A program made the position numbers and the translations under genes. Below the pieces are notes generated by a model. That model ran no database searches. It saw only the letters and a program-made list of their open reading frames with translations, and was not told where the DNA came from. DNA of 7,748 bases from Acidobacteriota bacterium (GTDB taxonomy: Bacteria; Acidobacteriota; Vicinamibacteria; Vicinamibacterales; 2-12-FULL-66-21): the NCBI GenBank assembly GCA_013362195.1, contig JABFWM010000584.1:1-7748 (forward strand), in the 5' to 3' direction. The stretch's first letter is position 1. Each line of letters begins with the position of its first letter. This document shows, piece after piece, positions 1 to 5,127 of this stretch.

Positions 1-195
1 TTCATGGTCGTCGGCATCGTCACGCCGATGGACATGCGGTACTACCTCGCCGCGGTGCCCGCCGTCTCGATTGCCGGCGCGTACGGCGCCTCGCGGGCGT
101 GGCATCGCGGCGGCGGGTGGCGAGCCGTCGCGCTCGCGCTGCTCGCGGGCGCCACGGCAACCGGCATCAGGTTCTGGTGGAGCACGCTAGGATAA
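1..195 (+). CDS. C-terminal fragment of a polytopic membrane protein, possibly a GT39/ArnT-like glycosyltransferase
   Basis: The reading frame is open from the first base and ends at a TAA at 193-195, so the gene starts upstream of the window. About 64 residues are visible. They contain two hydrophobic stretches, roughly residues 14-32 (following a DMRYY sequence) and 41-56, joined by a short polar Arg/Gly-rich loop, and end in a short tail with RFWW. An acidic residue followed by RY at the start of a late membrane helix is common in the C-terminal half of lipid-linked-sugar glycosyltransferases of the GT39/ArnT type, but the fragment lacks the catalytic N-terminal loop, so that assignment is a guess. 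Its stop lies 4 bases before the yqeY start, so the two are probably co-transcribed. An internal ATG at position 4 should not be taken as the start. Confidence 0.6.
   Translation, partial: FMVVGIVTPMDMRYYLAAVPAVSIAGAYGASRAWHRGGGWRAVALALLAGATATGIRFWWSTLG
189..192 (+). promoter_or_regulatory. Ribosome binding site of the yqeY gene
   Basis: AGGA lies 7 bases before the ATG at 200 and overlaps the last sense codons of the upstream membrane-protein gene. It is the clearest Shine-Dalgarno on the plus strand here and fixes the yqeY start. Confidence 0.65.
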
Positions 196-199
196 CGAC

Positions 200-643
200 A
201 TGACGCTGCACGATCGAATCACGCAGGACATCGCCGAAGCGATGAAGGCGCGCGAGCAGGCCAGGCTGTCGGCGCTGCGCATGGCCAAGGCCGCATTGAT
301 GAACGCGAGCGTCTCGAAGGGGCGCGAGCTGGAAGAGGGGGAGGCGCAGCAGGTGCTCGCGGGCCTGATCAAGCAGCGCCGGGACTCGATCGAGCAGTTC
401 CGCGCCGCCGGCCGCACCGATCTCGCCGAGCGCGAGGCCGCGGAAATCGGCGTGCTCGAACGCTACGCGCCGCCGGGCGCGACCGCGGAGGAGATCGCGG
501 CCGCCGTCGACAAGGCGATCGCCGACACGGGCGCGGCCGGCCCGAAGGACATCGGCCGCGTGATGAAAGCGGTGATGAGCGCGCTCGCAGGAAAGACCGT
601 CGACGGAAAAGCGGTCAACGAGCTCGTCAGAAAGAAGCTGTGA
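200..643 (+). CDS. yqeY: GatB/YqeY domain-containing protein
   Basis: The product is 147 residues, the normal size for stand-alone YqeY proteins, which match the C-terminal tRNA-binding domain of the GatB subunit of the Asp/Glu-tRNA amidotransferase. Family hallmarks are visible: an N-terminal helical segment with RLSALRMAKAAL (about residues 22-33), the KQRRDSIEQF block (58-67) followed by GRTDLAEREAAEI, a GRVMKAVMSAL segment near residue 115-125, and the DGKAVNELV signature at 135-143. The protein should be cytosolic. Its cellular role is not settled; tRNA or aminoacylation quality control is inferred from the domain only. There is no catalytic amidase part and no gatA or gatC nearby. The start is set by ATG 200 with AGGA at 189-192. 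The gene sits 4 bases after an unrelated membrane-protein gene rather than in the common rpsU-yqeY-dnaG setting. Confidence 0.93.
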   Translation: MTLHDRITQDIAEAMKAREQARLSALRMAKAALMNASVSKGRELEEGEAQQVLAGLIKQRRDSIEQFRAAGRTDLAEREAAEIGVLERYAPPGATAEEIAAAVDKAIADTGAAGPKDIGRVMKAVMSALAGKTVDGKAVNELVRKKL

Positions 644-691
644 TCCCCGCGGCCTTTTTTCGATCGCGCAAACTTTTTCGAACCGCCCCCG

Positions 692-697
692 TCTAAT
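692..697 (+). promoter_or_regulatory. Candidate -10 element before a possible small RNA
   Basis: TCTAAT matches TATAAT at five of six positions and lies 44 bases before a strong terminator. I see no good -35 at the usual 16-18 base distance (the best candidate, CAAACT at 669-674, is poor). Transcription would begin near 704. Support is weak and comes mainly from its position relative to the terminator. Confidence 0.3.
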
Positions 698-703
698 GGT
701 TCT

Positions 704-772
704 GAAAGGCAACGCACAAGCCTCTCATCCATCCTCCATGGAGCCCCCGCTGAAAGGCGGGGGTTCTTTTTT
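704..772 (+). ncRNA. Possible short structured RNA or attenuator upstream of murJ
   Basis: From the predicted start near 704 to the end of the T-run at 772 there would be a transcript of about 69 nt. It could form a small 5' stem (AGGC at 707-710 with GCCT at 720-723, loop of 9), a self-complementary CTCCATGGAG at 734-743, and the terminator hairpin. The nonamer CTGAAAGGC occurs twice, at 702-710 and 750-758; the second copy runs through the terminator loop. No convincing coding frame uses this stretch, and I do not recognise an Rfam family. It could equally be just the 3' untranslated end of the yqeY transcript carrying its terminator. Confidence 0.3.
741..772 (+). terminator. Rho-independent terminator
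   Basis: A GC-rich stem pairs CCCCCGC (744-750) with GCGGGGG (757-763) around a TGAAAG loop. It extends by GAG (741-743) against TTC (764-766) with one G-U pair, and runs into a T-rich tract ending at 772 (TTC then six T). It would end either the yqeY transcript or a short RNA starting near 704, and it insulates murJ, whose own promoter lies downstream. Confidence 0.88.
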
Positions 773-855
773 GTACCGCGCGTGCGTCCGCTCCCGATGT
801 GACGCCGTCCGCCGTGCCCGGATGCGAACGGTGATGCATGCCGGACCGATCGGAC

Positions 856-869
856 CCGTGTGGTACGCT
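856..869 (+). promoter_or_regulatory. Extended -10 promoter of murJ
   Basis: CCGTGTGGTACG (856-867) is repeated exactly at 3782-3793 before the rhomboid gene. TGTGG followed by TACGCT (864-869) reads as an extended -10 element. Transcription starting about 7 bases after it, near 876, leaves only about 5 bases before the ATG at 881. No clear -35 is seen. The palindromic pair GTACG (863-867) and CGTAC (876-880) overlaps the element and could be an operator or chance. Confidence 0.5.
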
Positions 870-880
870 CACGTGCGTAC

Positions 881-2470
881 ATGAGCACACGGCTCGCACG
901 GTCGGCCGGCCTCATCGGCGCGGCGACCATGACGAGCCGCGTGCTCGGCGTCGCCCGCGAAACCGTTCTCGCGGCGCTGTTCGGCGCCGGCAACGAGATG
1001 GACGCCTTCAACGTGGCGTTCCGCATCCCCAACCTGCTCCGCGATCTGTTCGCCGAAGGCGCGATGAGCGCGGCCTTCGTCGCGACCTTCACCCGAACGC
1101 TGACGACGCGCGGGCGCGACGCCGCGTGGCGGCTGGGCAATCTGGTGATGAACGCGCTGTTCGCGCTGACCGTTGCGGCGGTGGCGATCGCGTGGGTGTT
1201 CGCGCCGCCTCTCGTCCGTCTCCTCGCCCCCGACTACGCCCGCGTCCCCGGCAAGCTGCACCTCACCATCGTGCTCACCCGGATCATGCTGCCATTCATC
1301 CCGATGGTCGCGTTGAGCGTGGTGATGATGGGCATGCTCAATTCGCTGCGGCGCTTTTTCATCCCGGCGCTGTCCCCCGCGACGTTCAACGTCGCCACCA
1401 TCCTCGCCGCCTTCGCGATCGTGCCGGCGATGCCGCAGCTCGGGTGGCCTCGCATTGCCGGCATCGCGATCGGAACCCTGCTCGGCGGTCTCGGACAGAT
1501 CCTGCTGCAGTCGCCGATCCTTCGCCGCGAAGGGTGGCGGTACGCGCCGGCGCTCGACGTGCGGGACGCGGGTGTTCGCGAAGTGCTGCTGCTCATGGCC
1601 CCGGGCACCATCGGCCTCGCGGCCGTGCAATTCAATGTGTTCGTGAACACGATCCTCGCGACCGGACAGGGGACCGGCGCCGTGTCCTGGCTCAACTACG
1701 CGTTTCGCATCATGTACCTGCCGATCGGGCTCTTCGGCGCGTCGATCGGCACGGCCGCCCTTCCCGATATCGCGCGCCACGCCGCCACCGAAGACCTCGC
1801 CGCGCTGAAACGCACCGTCTCCAGCGCCATGCGCCTGATGCTGATGCTGAACATCCCCGCAACGGTCGGTCTCGTGCTGCTCGCCGAACCAATCGTCGCG
1901 ATGCTGCTCGAACGCGGCCACTTCGGTCGCACCGACACGATGGCGACCGCCGCGGCCTTGACGTGGTACGCGCCCGGGCTGATCGGATATTCGACCGTGA
2001 AGATCGCGTCGCCAAGCTTTTATTCGCTGCGCGACAGCCGCACGCCGGTCGTCGCGAGCGCGATCGCCGTGGTCATCAACATCGTCCTGAATCTCGCGCT
2101 CGTGCGCGTGCTCGGCTTCCGTGGGCTCGCGCTCGGGACATCGGTGGCGGCCATCGTCAACGCGGGCCTTCTTCTGATCTGGCTGCGGCGCCGGCTCGGC
2201 GGGCTCGACGCGCGCGAGAACACGCGTGCCATCGGGTCGATTGCTCTCGCCTCCGCGGTGATGGGGGTGGTGGTATGGCTGACGGAACGCGCGCTCGACG
2301 CGATGCTGCCGGGTGTCAGCACGCTCGCGCGCGCCGTTCGCGTGTTCACCTCGATTGGCGCGGGCATCGTCGCACTCACGATTGCGGCGCGGCTCCTCCA
2401 CATCGAAGAGTTCCGGCACGCGCTCGGCCGGGTGACGTCGCGCTTCGCCGGTGGGCCGCCGAATGAATAG
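881..2470 (+). CDS. murJ: Lipid II flippase MurJ (MviN family)
   Basis: MurJ moves the peptidoglycan precursor lipid II across the cytoplasmic membrane. The product is 529 residues, within the family's usual 500-530, and is strongly hydrophobic throughout, as expected for about 14 membrane helices. The N-terminal signature is clear: SRVLGVARE (19-27), an Asp at 41, then RIPNLLRDLFAEGAMS (48-63). R20, R26, D41 and R54 line up with the functionally important R18, R24, D39 and R52 of E. coli MurJ. In the central cavity segment R276 matches E. coli R270, but the position of E273 is Tyr279 (RIMYLP instead of RLMELP). The ATG at 881 is preferred over an in-frame GTG at 860 because the family normally begins just before the RSAG segment and the -10 element overlaps the upstream option. 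No Shine-Dalgarno precedes either start. The stop overlaps the start of the following transporter gene. Confidence 0.95.
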   Translation: MSTRLARSAGLIGAATMTSRVLGVARETVLAALFGAGNEMDAFNVAFRIPNLLRDLFAEGAMSAAFVATFTRTLTTRGRDAAWRLGNLVMNALFALTVAAVAIAWVFAPPLVRLLAPDYARVPGKLHLTIVLTRIMLPFIPMVALSVVMMGMLNSLRRFFIPALSPATFNVATILAAFAIVPAMPQLGWPRIAGIAIGTLLGGLGQILLQSPILRREGWRYAPALDVRDAGVREVLLLMAPGTIGLAAVQFNVFVNTILATGQGTGAVSWLNYAFRIMYLPIGLFGASIGTAALPDIARHAATEDLAALKRTVSSAMRLMLMLNIPATVGLVLLAEPIVAMLLERGHFGRTDTMATAAALTWYAPGLIGYSTVKIASPSFYSLRDSRTPVVASAIAVVINIVLNLALVRVLGFRGLALGTSVAAIVNAGLLLIWLRRRLGGLDARENTRAIGSIALASAVMGVVVWLTERALDAMLPGVSTLARAVRVFTSIGAGIVALTIAARLLHIEEFRHALGRVTSRFAGGPPNE

Positions 2471-3713
2471 GCTCCGCGTCCACCCGACCGTGCTGCTGAT
2501 GGCAAGCGCGCACATGGTCGTCGACGGCTACGGCAACATCTTCGCGCCTCTGCTGCCGCTCCTGATCCCGCGCCTCGGTCTCTCCCTCACCGCGGCCGGC
2601 ACGCTGACGATGCTGTATCAGATGGCGGCGTCGGTGTCGCAGGTGGGCTTCGGCCATCTCGCCGACCGATGGCGCCCGCGGCTGCTCGTGATGGCGGGAC
2701 CGATCGTCTCGGTGTCGGTGCTCGCGCAGATCGGCATCGCGCCGTCGATCACGGGGCTCGCCGTCATCCTGCTCGTCGGCGGACTGGGAGGCGCGGCGTT
2801 TCACCCGCCGGCGGCGGCGCTCGCGCACCGCCTGGGCGGGAGCCGTCCCGGACTGGCGATGTCGGTCCACATCACCGGCGGCACGCTTGGCTTTTCGCTC
2901 GGGCCGTTGCTGTTCGCGCCCTTCGCACAGCAGTTCGGGCTGGCCTGGACGCCGCTGCTGGCGCTGCCCGGGCTGCTGGTGATTGGGTTTTTCCTCACGC
3001 GTGTGCCGCCCATTCCACTGCACGCCGAGACGGCGCGAGGATTCAGCGCGCTGCGGCCGTACGCGCGCCCGCTGTCGTTGCTGTATTGCATTGTCGTGTT
3101 GCGGACGCTCACGTCGCTGGCCTTCGCGACGTTCGTGCCCGTCATGCTGACGCGCCGCGGCATGAGCGTTGGCCACGCCGGCGCCGTCGTCGCGTCGTAT
3201 CTGTTCGCGAGCGGCCTCGGCGGGTTCATCGGCGGGCCGTCAGCGGACCGGTTCGGCGCGCGGCGTGTCATCGCGCTCTCGCTCCTGTTTTCGACGCCGT
3301 TTCTGCTCGCCGCGCCGCTGCTGTCGGGGTGGGCCTTCGTGGTGTCGCTGGCGATTGGCGGCTTCTTCCTGCAGTCGACGCTGCCGGTCAACGTGACCTT
3401 CGGGCAGGCGCTCGCTCCGGTCAGTGCGGCAACGGTCTCGTCGCTGATGATGGGCTTCGCCTGGGGCACCGGTGGACTGAGCGCGCCACTGATTGGTCGC
3501 CTCGCTGACCATTTTGGGATCGAGCACACGCTGGCCGGGCTCGCGTGCGTCCCGATTGTCGCCGCGCTCTTCACGCTGCCGCTGCCGGCGGCCGCTGCAC
3601 ACGAACCAGACGCCGCCGCGCGCGGCGCGGACACTGACACGTTTTCCCGGACACATCGCGGCGACAGCACCGAGAAAAAAGAACCCGACCTCGACGCGCT
3701 CGGCAGGTTGTGA
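2463..3713 (+). CDS. Major facilitator transporter, fosmidomycin-resistance (Fsr) type
   Basis: The product is a 416-residue, 12-helix-type permease, probably a drug or metabolite/proton antiporter in the cytoplasmic membrane. Family cues are the N-terminal helix with HMVVDGYGN (17-25), the motif-A-like loop GHLADRWRPR (64-73), and FHPPAAALAHRLGGSRPG beginning at 113, followed by LAMS and a Gly-rich helix ending in SLGPLL. This layout closely parallels the FHP...GGRHGLAQS...SLGPLL region of E. coli Fsr. A second loop motif, GPSADRFGARR, sits at the start of the second half. The last roughly 37 residues (380-416) are a charged hydrophilic tail beyond the final helix. The ATG at 2463 overlaps the last 8 bases of murJ, so translation is probably coupled; an in-frame GTG at 2451 is an alternative. 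The substrate cannot be told from sequence. Fosmidomycin resistance is the family name, not a demonstrated role. Confidence 0.87.
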   Translation: MNRLRVHPTVLLMASAHMVVDGYGNIFAPLLPLLIPRLGLSLTAAGTLTMLYQMAASVSQVGFGHLADRWRPRLLVMAGPIVSVSVLAQIGIAPSITGLAVILLVGGLGGAAFHPPAAALAHRLGGSRPGLAMSVHITGGTLGFSLGPLLFAPFAQQFGLAWTPLLALPGLLVIGFFLTRVPPIPLHAETARGFSALRPYARPLSLLYCIVVLRTLTSLAFATFVPVMLTRRGMSVGHAGAVVASYLFASGLGGFIGGPSADRFGARRVIALSLLFSTPFLLAAPLLSGWAFVVSLAIGGFFLQSTLPVNVTFGQALAPVSAATVSSLMMGFAWGTGGLSAPLIGRLADHFGIEHTLAGLACVPIVAALFTLPLPAAAAHEPDAAARGADTDTFSRTHRGDSTEKKEPDLDALGRL

Positions 3714-3761
3714 GGCCAGCGCGCGCCGCGGCCCTCCCGCAGCCGATCGCGGTCGCGTCTG

Positions 3762-3779
3762 GCGGAGATTTTGCTCCGC
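3762..3779 (+). other. Hairpin between the transporter gene and the rhomboid promoter
   Basis: GCGGAG (3762-3767) pairs perfectly with CTCCGC (3774-3779) around an ATTTTG loop. No T-run follows, so it is a poor intrinsic terminator. It ends 10 bases before the rhomboid -10 element, across the region where a -35 would lie, and could therefore be an operator. Confidence 0.35.
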
Positions 3780-3781
3780 GG

Positions 3782-3795
3782 CCGTGTGGTACGAT
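3782..3795 (+). promoter_or_regulatory. Extended -10 promoter of the rhomboid gene
   Basis: CCGTGTGGTACG is identical over 12 bases to the murJ upstream element. The -10 reads TACGAT (3790-3795) with TGTGG in front of it. The predicted start near 3802 gives a leader of about 16 bases before ATG 3818. A clear -35 is lacking. Confidence 0.5.
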
Positions 3796-3817
3796 AGCCG
3801 TCTGGACGCCTTTTGTA

Positions 3818-4558
3818 ATGGCCCGTCATCCGCGCGTCGCCAACCTCACGTACGCCTTCGGCCCCGGTCCGATGACCCCGGCGGTGAAATACCTGCTGTG
3901 GGCGAACATCGGCATCTTCCTGGCGACCGTGCTGTTCAGTCCGCTGCGCCAGTGGCTCGGGCTCGTGCCCGAGTTCGTGGTGCGCAGCCACTGGCTCTGG
4001 CAGCCCGTCACCTACATGTTCGTGCACGGCAGCATCGTGCACATCCTGTTCAACATGCTGGCGCTGTGGATGTTCGGCGTCGAGCTCGAACGCCTGTGGG
4101 GCACGCGGTTCTTCGCCAAGTACTACGCGATTACCGGGATCGGCGCCGGCGTGCTGACGGTGCTGATCGCGCTGCTGCCGTTCCCGGCCACGGCGCACGT
4201 GTTCGTCGAGAACACGATCGGGGCGTCTGGCGCCATCTACGCGCTGCTGGTCGCGTTCGCGATCTACTACCCGGATCGGCCGATCCTGATGTTCCTGCTC
4301 TTCCCGATCCCCGCGAAATACTTCGTGATGATCATCGGCGCGATCTCGTTTCTCAATTCAGCGACGGTGAATTCGCGGGTGGCGGAGATCACGCATTTGA
4401 GCGGACTGGTGATCGGCTATCTGTACCTGCAGGGCGGACGCGGTGGCCTGACCGCGGAGGTCAAGTACCGCTATCTGAAGTGGAAGATGAATCGCCTGCG
4501 CCGCAAGTTCGACGTCTACTCCGGCGGCCGATCCGACTGGGATCGCCGCGTCCACTGA
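3818..4558 (+). CDS. Rhomboid-family intramembrane serine protease
   Basis: The product is 246 residues with a six-helix rhomboid core. The catalytic Ser is S137 in GASGAIYAL (135-143) and the catalytic His is H193 in THLSGLVIGYLYL (192-204). H70, H75 and N79 in HGSIVHILFNM (70-80) keep the exact 5-and-4 spacing of E. coli GlpG H145/H150/N154, which form the oxyanion site, so the protein should be active. It cleaves transmembrane segments within the membrane; the substrate is unknown. After the last helix comes a basic cytosolic tail of about 40 residues (KYRYLKWKMNRLRRKFDVY) without a recognised catalytic role. ATG 3818 is chosen because it follows the promoter-like element at 3782-3795. A frame-open GTG at 3710 would place coding sequence across the hairpin and promoter, and an internal ATG at 3872 is also possible. 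No Shine-Dalgarno is seen. It points toward the cupin gene. Confidence 0.93.
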   Translation: MARHPRVANLTYAFGPGPMTPAVKYLLWANIGIFLATVLFSPLRQWLGLVPEFVVRSHWLWQPVTYMFVHGSIVHILFNMLALWMFGVELERLWGTRFFAKYYAITGIGAGVLTVLIALLPFPATAHVFVENTIGASGAIYALLVAFAIYYPDRPILMFLLFPIPAKYFVMIIGAISFLNSATVNSRVAEITHLSGLVIGYLYLQGGRGGLTAEVKYRYLKWKMNRLRRKFDVYSGGRSDWDRRVH

Positions 4559-4574
4559 GTCAAGACGGCTCTCC

Positions 4575-4591
4575 ACGTCCGCGCCGGACGT
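4575..4591. terminator. Short hairpin between convergent genes, possible bidirectional terminator
   Basis: ACGTCCG (4575-4581) and CGGACGT (4585-4591) form a perfect 7-bp stem with a 3-base loop in the 60-base gap between the rhomboid and cupin stop codons. Neither side has a T-run, so intrinsic termination would be weak; position is the main argument. Confidence 0.4.
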
Positions 4592-4618
4592 TCCCGCAGC
4601 CGGTGCCAGGCAGCGGCG

Positions 4619-4978
4619 CTACTTGTGAAAATACGCGTCGGTGTGATCGAGCCAGTCCTGGCGGATCGGGCTGAACACGTCCAGTTCGAACGTGTCGTCG
4701 AGCGCTTCCGCCTGGTGGTCGACCCACGACGGGATATGCAGGACTTCGCCTTCGCGCACGGTGATTTCCTCGCCGGCGATGAGAAACTTGAGCGCGCCCT
4801 GCAGCACGTAGGTCATCTGCTCGCTCTCGTGGGAGTGGTTCGGGACGAGCGCGCCTTTTTTGAGGTAGACCTGCGCGATCATCTCGCGGGCGCCGGTGAC
4901 GATCTTGCGGGAGATCATCTCGGTGACCTTTTCGAGCGCCAGCTCGTCCCACCGATACAGGCTGACCGTATTGTGCAT
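4619..4978 (-). CDS. Small single-domain cupin protein
   Basis: The product is 119 residues, one cupin beta-barrel. Motif 1 is GALVPNHSHESEQMTYVLQG (42-61), offering H48, H50 and E53 as metal ligands. Motif 2 is GEVLHIPSWVDHQ (77-89), with H88 as the fourth ligand. A metal-binding cytosolic protein is likely, but the reaction or sensing role is unknown; small cupins include enzymes, sugar isomerases and ligand sensors. The start at 4978 is chosen because GGAG lies 6 bases upstream on the minus strand. A longer frame to 5053 exists, but its extra N-terminus (repeated TVTLPG/TVTVTL) is simply the translation of the palindromic repeats and is not believed. The gene is divergent from the E1 fusion and convergent with the rhomboid. 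Regulation by the shared repeats is possible. Confidence 0.87.
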   Translation of the reverse strand: MHNTVSLYRWDELALEKVTEMISRKIVTGAREMIAQVYLKKGALVPNHSHESEQMTYVLQGALKFLIAGEEITVREGEVLHIPSWVDHQAEALDDTFELDVFSPIRQDWLDHTDAYFHK

Positions 4979-4984
4979 GCCGGG

Positions 4985-4988
4985 CTCC
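4985..4988 (-). promoter_or_regulatory. Ribosome binding site of the cupin gene
   Basis: Read on the minus strand this is GGAG, 6 bases before the ATG at 4978. It decides the start in favour of the 119-residue product over the longer frame. Confidence 0.6.
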
Positions 4989-5013
4989 GGCCGGGACCGC
5001 ATACAAGGCGTCA

Positions 5014-5060
5014 GAAGTGTGACAGTCACAGTTCCGGGAAGTGTGACTGTCACACTTCCG
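5014..5060. repeat. Two tandem 23-base near-palindromes, possible operator pair
   Basis: Two 23-base units (5014-5036 and 5038-5060) differ at only two positions and have a period of 24. The second lies in a perfect inverted repeat, GGAAGTGTGAC (5037-5047) and GTCACACTTCC (5049-5059) around a single T. The first has the same symmetry with one mismatch (G5031) and a central A. The cores, TGTGACAGTCACA and TGTGACTGTCACA, are reverse complements of each other. They lie in the 149-base divergent region, about 88 bases before the predicted E1 start site and 36 bases or more before the cupin start codon. They could bind a dimeric regulator, form a cruciform or RNA stem-loop, or be a genome-wide intergenic repeat. 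Confidence 0.8.
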
Positions 5061-5112
5061 TCTCGCGGGCCGCGGCGGACCCGGGATTATACCGCGCGGC
5101 CTTGGCCCGCCT

Positions 5113-5118
5113 TATAAT
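5113..5118 (+). promoter_or_regulatory. Consensus -10 element of the E1 gene
   Basis: A perfect TATAAT ends 9 bases before the ATG at 5128. A start site about 7 bases downstream (near 5125) would give a leader of 0-3 bases, in effect a leaderless mRNA. I see no good -35; the nearest option, TTATAC at 5087-5092, is spaced 20 bases, which is too far. Confidence 0.6.
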
Positions 5119-5127
5119 TGGACCCAC

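Noticed and set aside
650..660. Intrinsic terminator directly after yqeY (CCGCGGCC followed by six T)
   Set aside because: The GC stretch is self-complementary but leaves no loop, so no usable stem precedes the T-run.
702..763. Known riboswitch (for example a c-di-GMP type, because of ACGCACAAGCC)
   Set aside because: Only a few bases resemble the GEMM consensus. The required paired stems and tetraloop receptor are not there, and the element is too short.
696..884. Small open frame of 62 codons from an ATG in the yqeY-murJ gap
   Set aside because: It runs through the terminator stem and into the murJ start, has no Shine-Dalgarno and gives a low-complexity, Cys/Arg-rich product.
838..2466. 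Long plus-strand open frame of 542 codons overlapping murJ in another frame
   Set aside because: Extremely Arg-rich with no domain pattern. It is the usual shadow frame of a GC-rich gene; the murJ frame carries all family motifs.
869..2515. 548-codon minus-strand open frame antisense to murJ
   Set aside because: Composition is dominated by Arg, Glu, His and Gly with no hydrophobic core or motif; an antisense shadow of murJ.
2801..4198. 465-codon minus-strand open frame across the transporter and rhomboid genes
   Set aside because: It crosses two well-supported plus-strand genes and their intergenic region with no recognisable domain; a shadow frame.
4979..5053. N-terminal extension of the cupin to 144 residues
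   Set aside because: The added residues are the translation of the palindromic repeats, and a good GGAG site supports the start at 4978.
5018..5054. CRP/FNR binding sites
   Set aside because: The half-sites TGTGA and TCACA are present, but they are separated by 3 bases rather than the 6 needed for CRP, in both copies.
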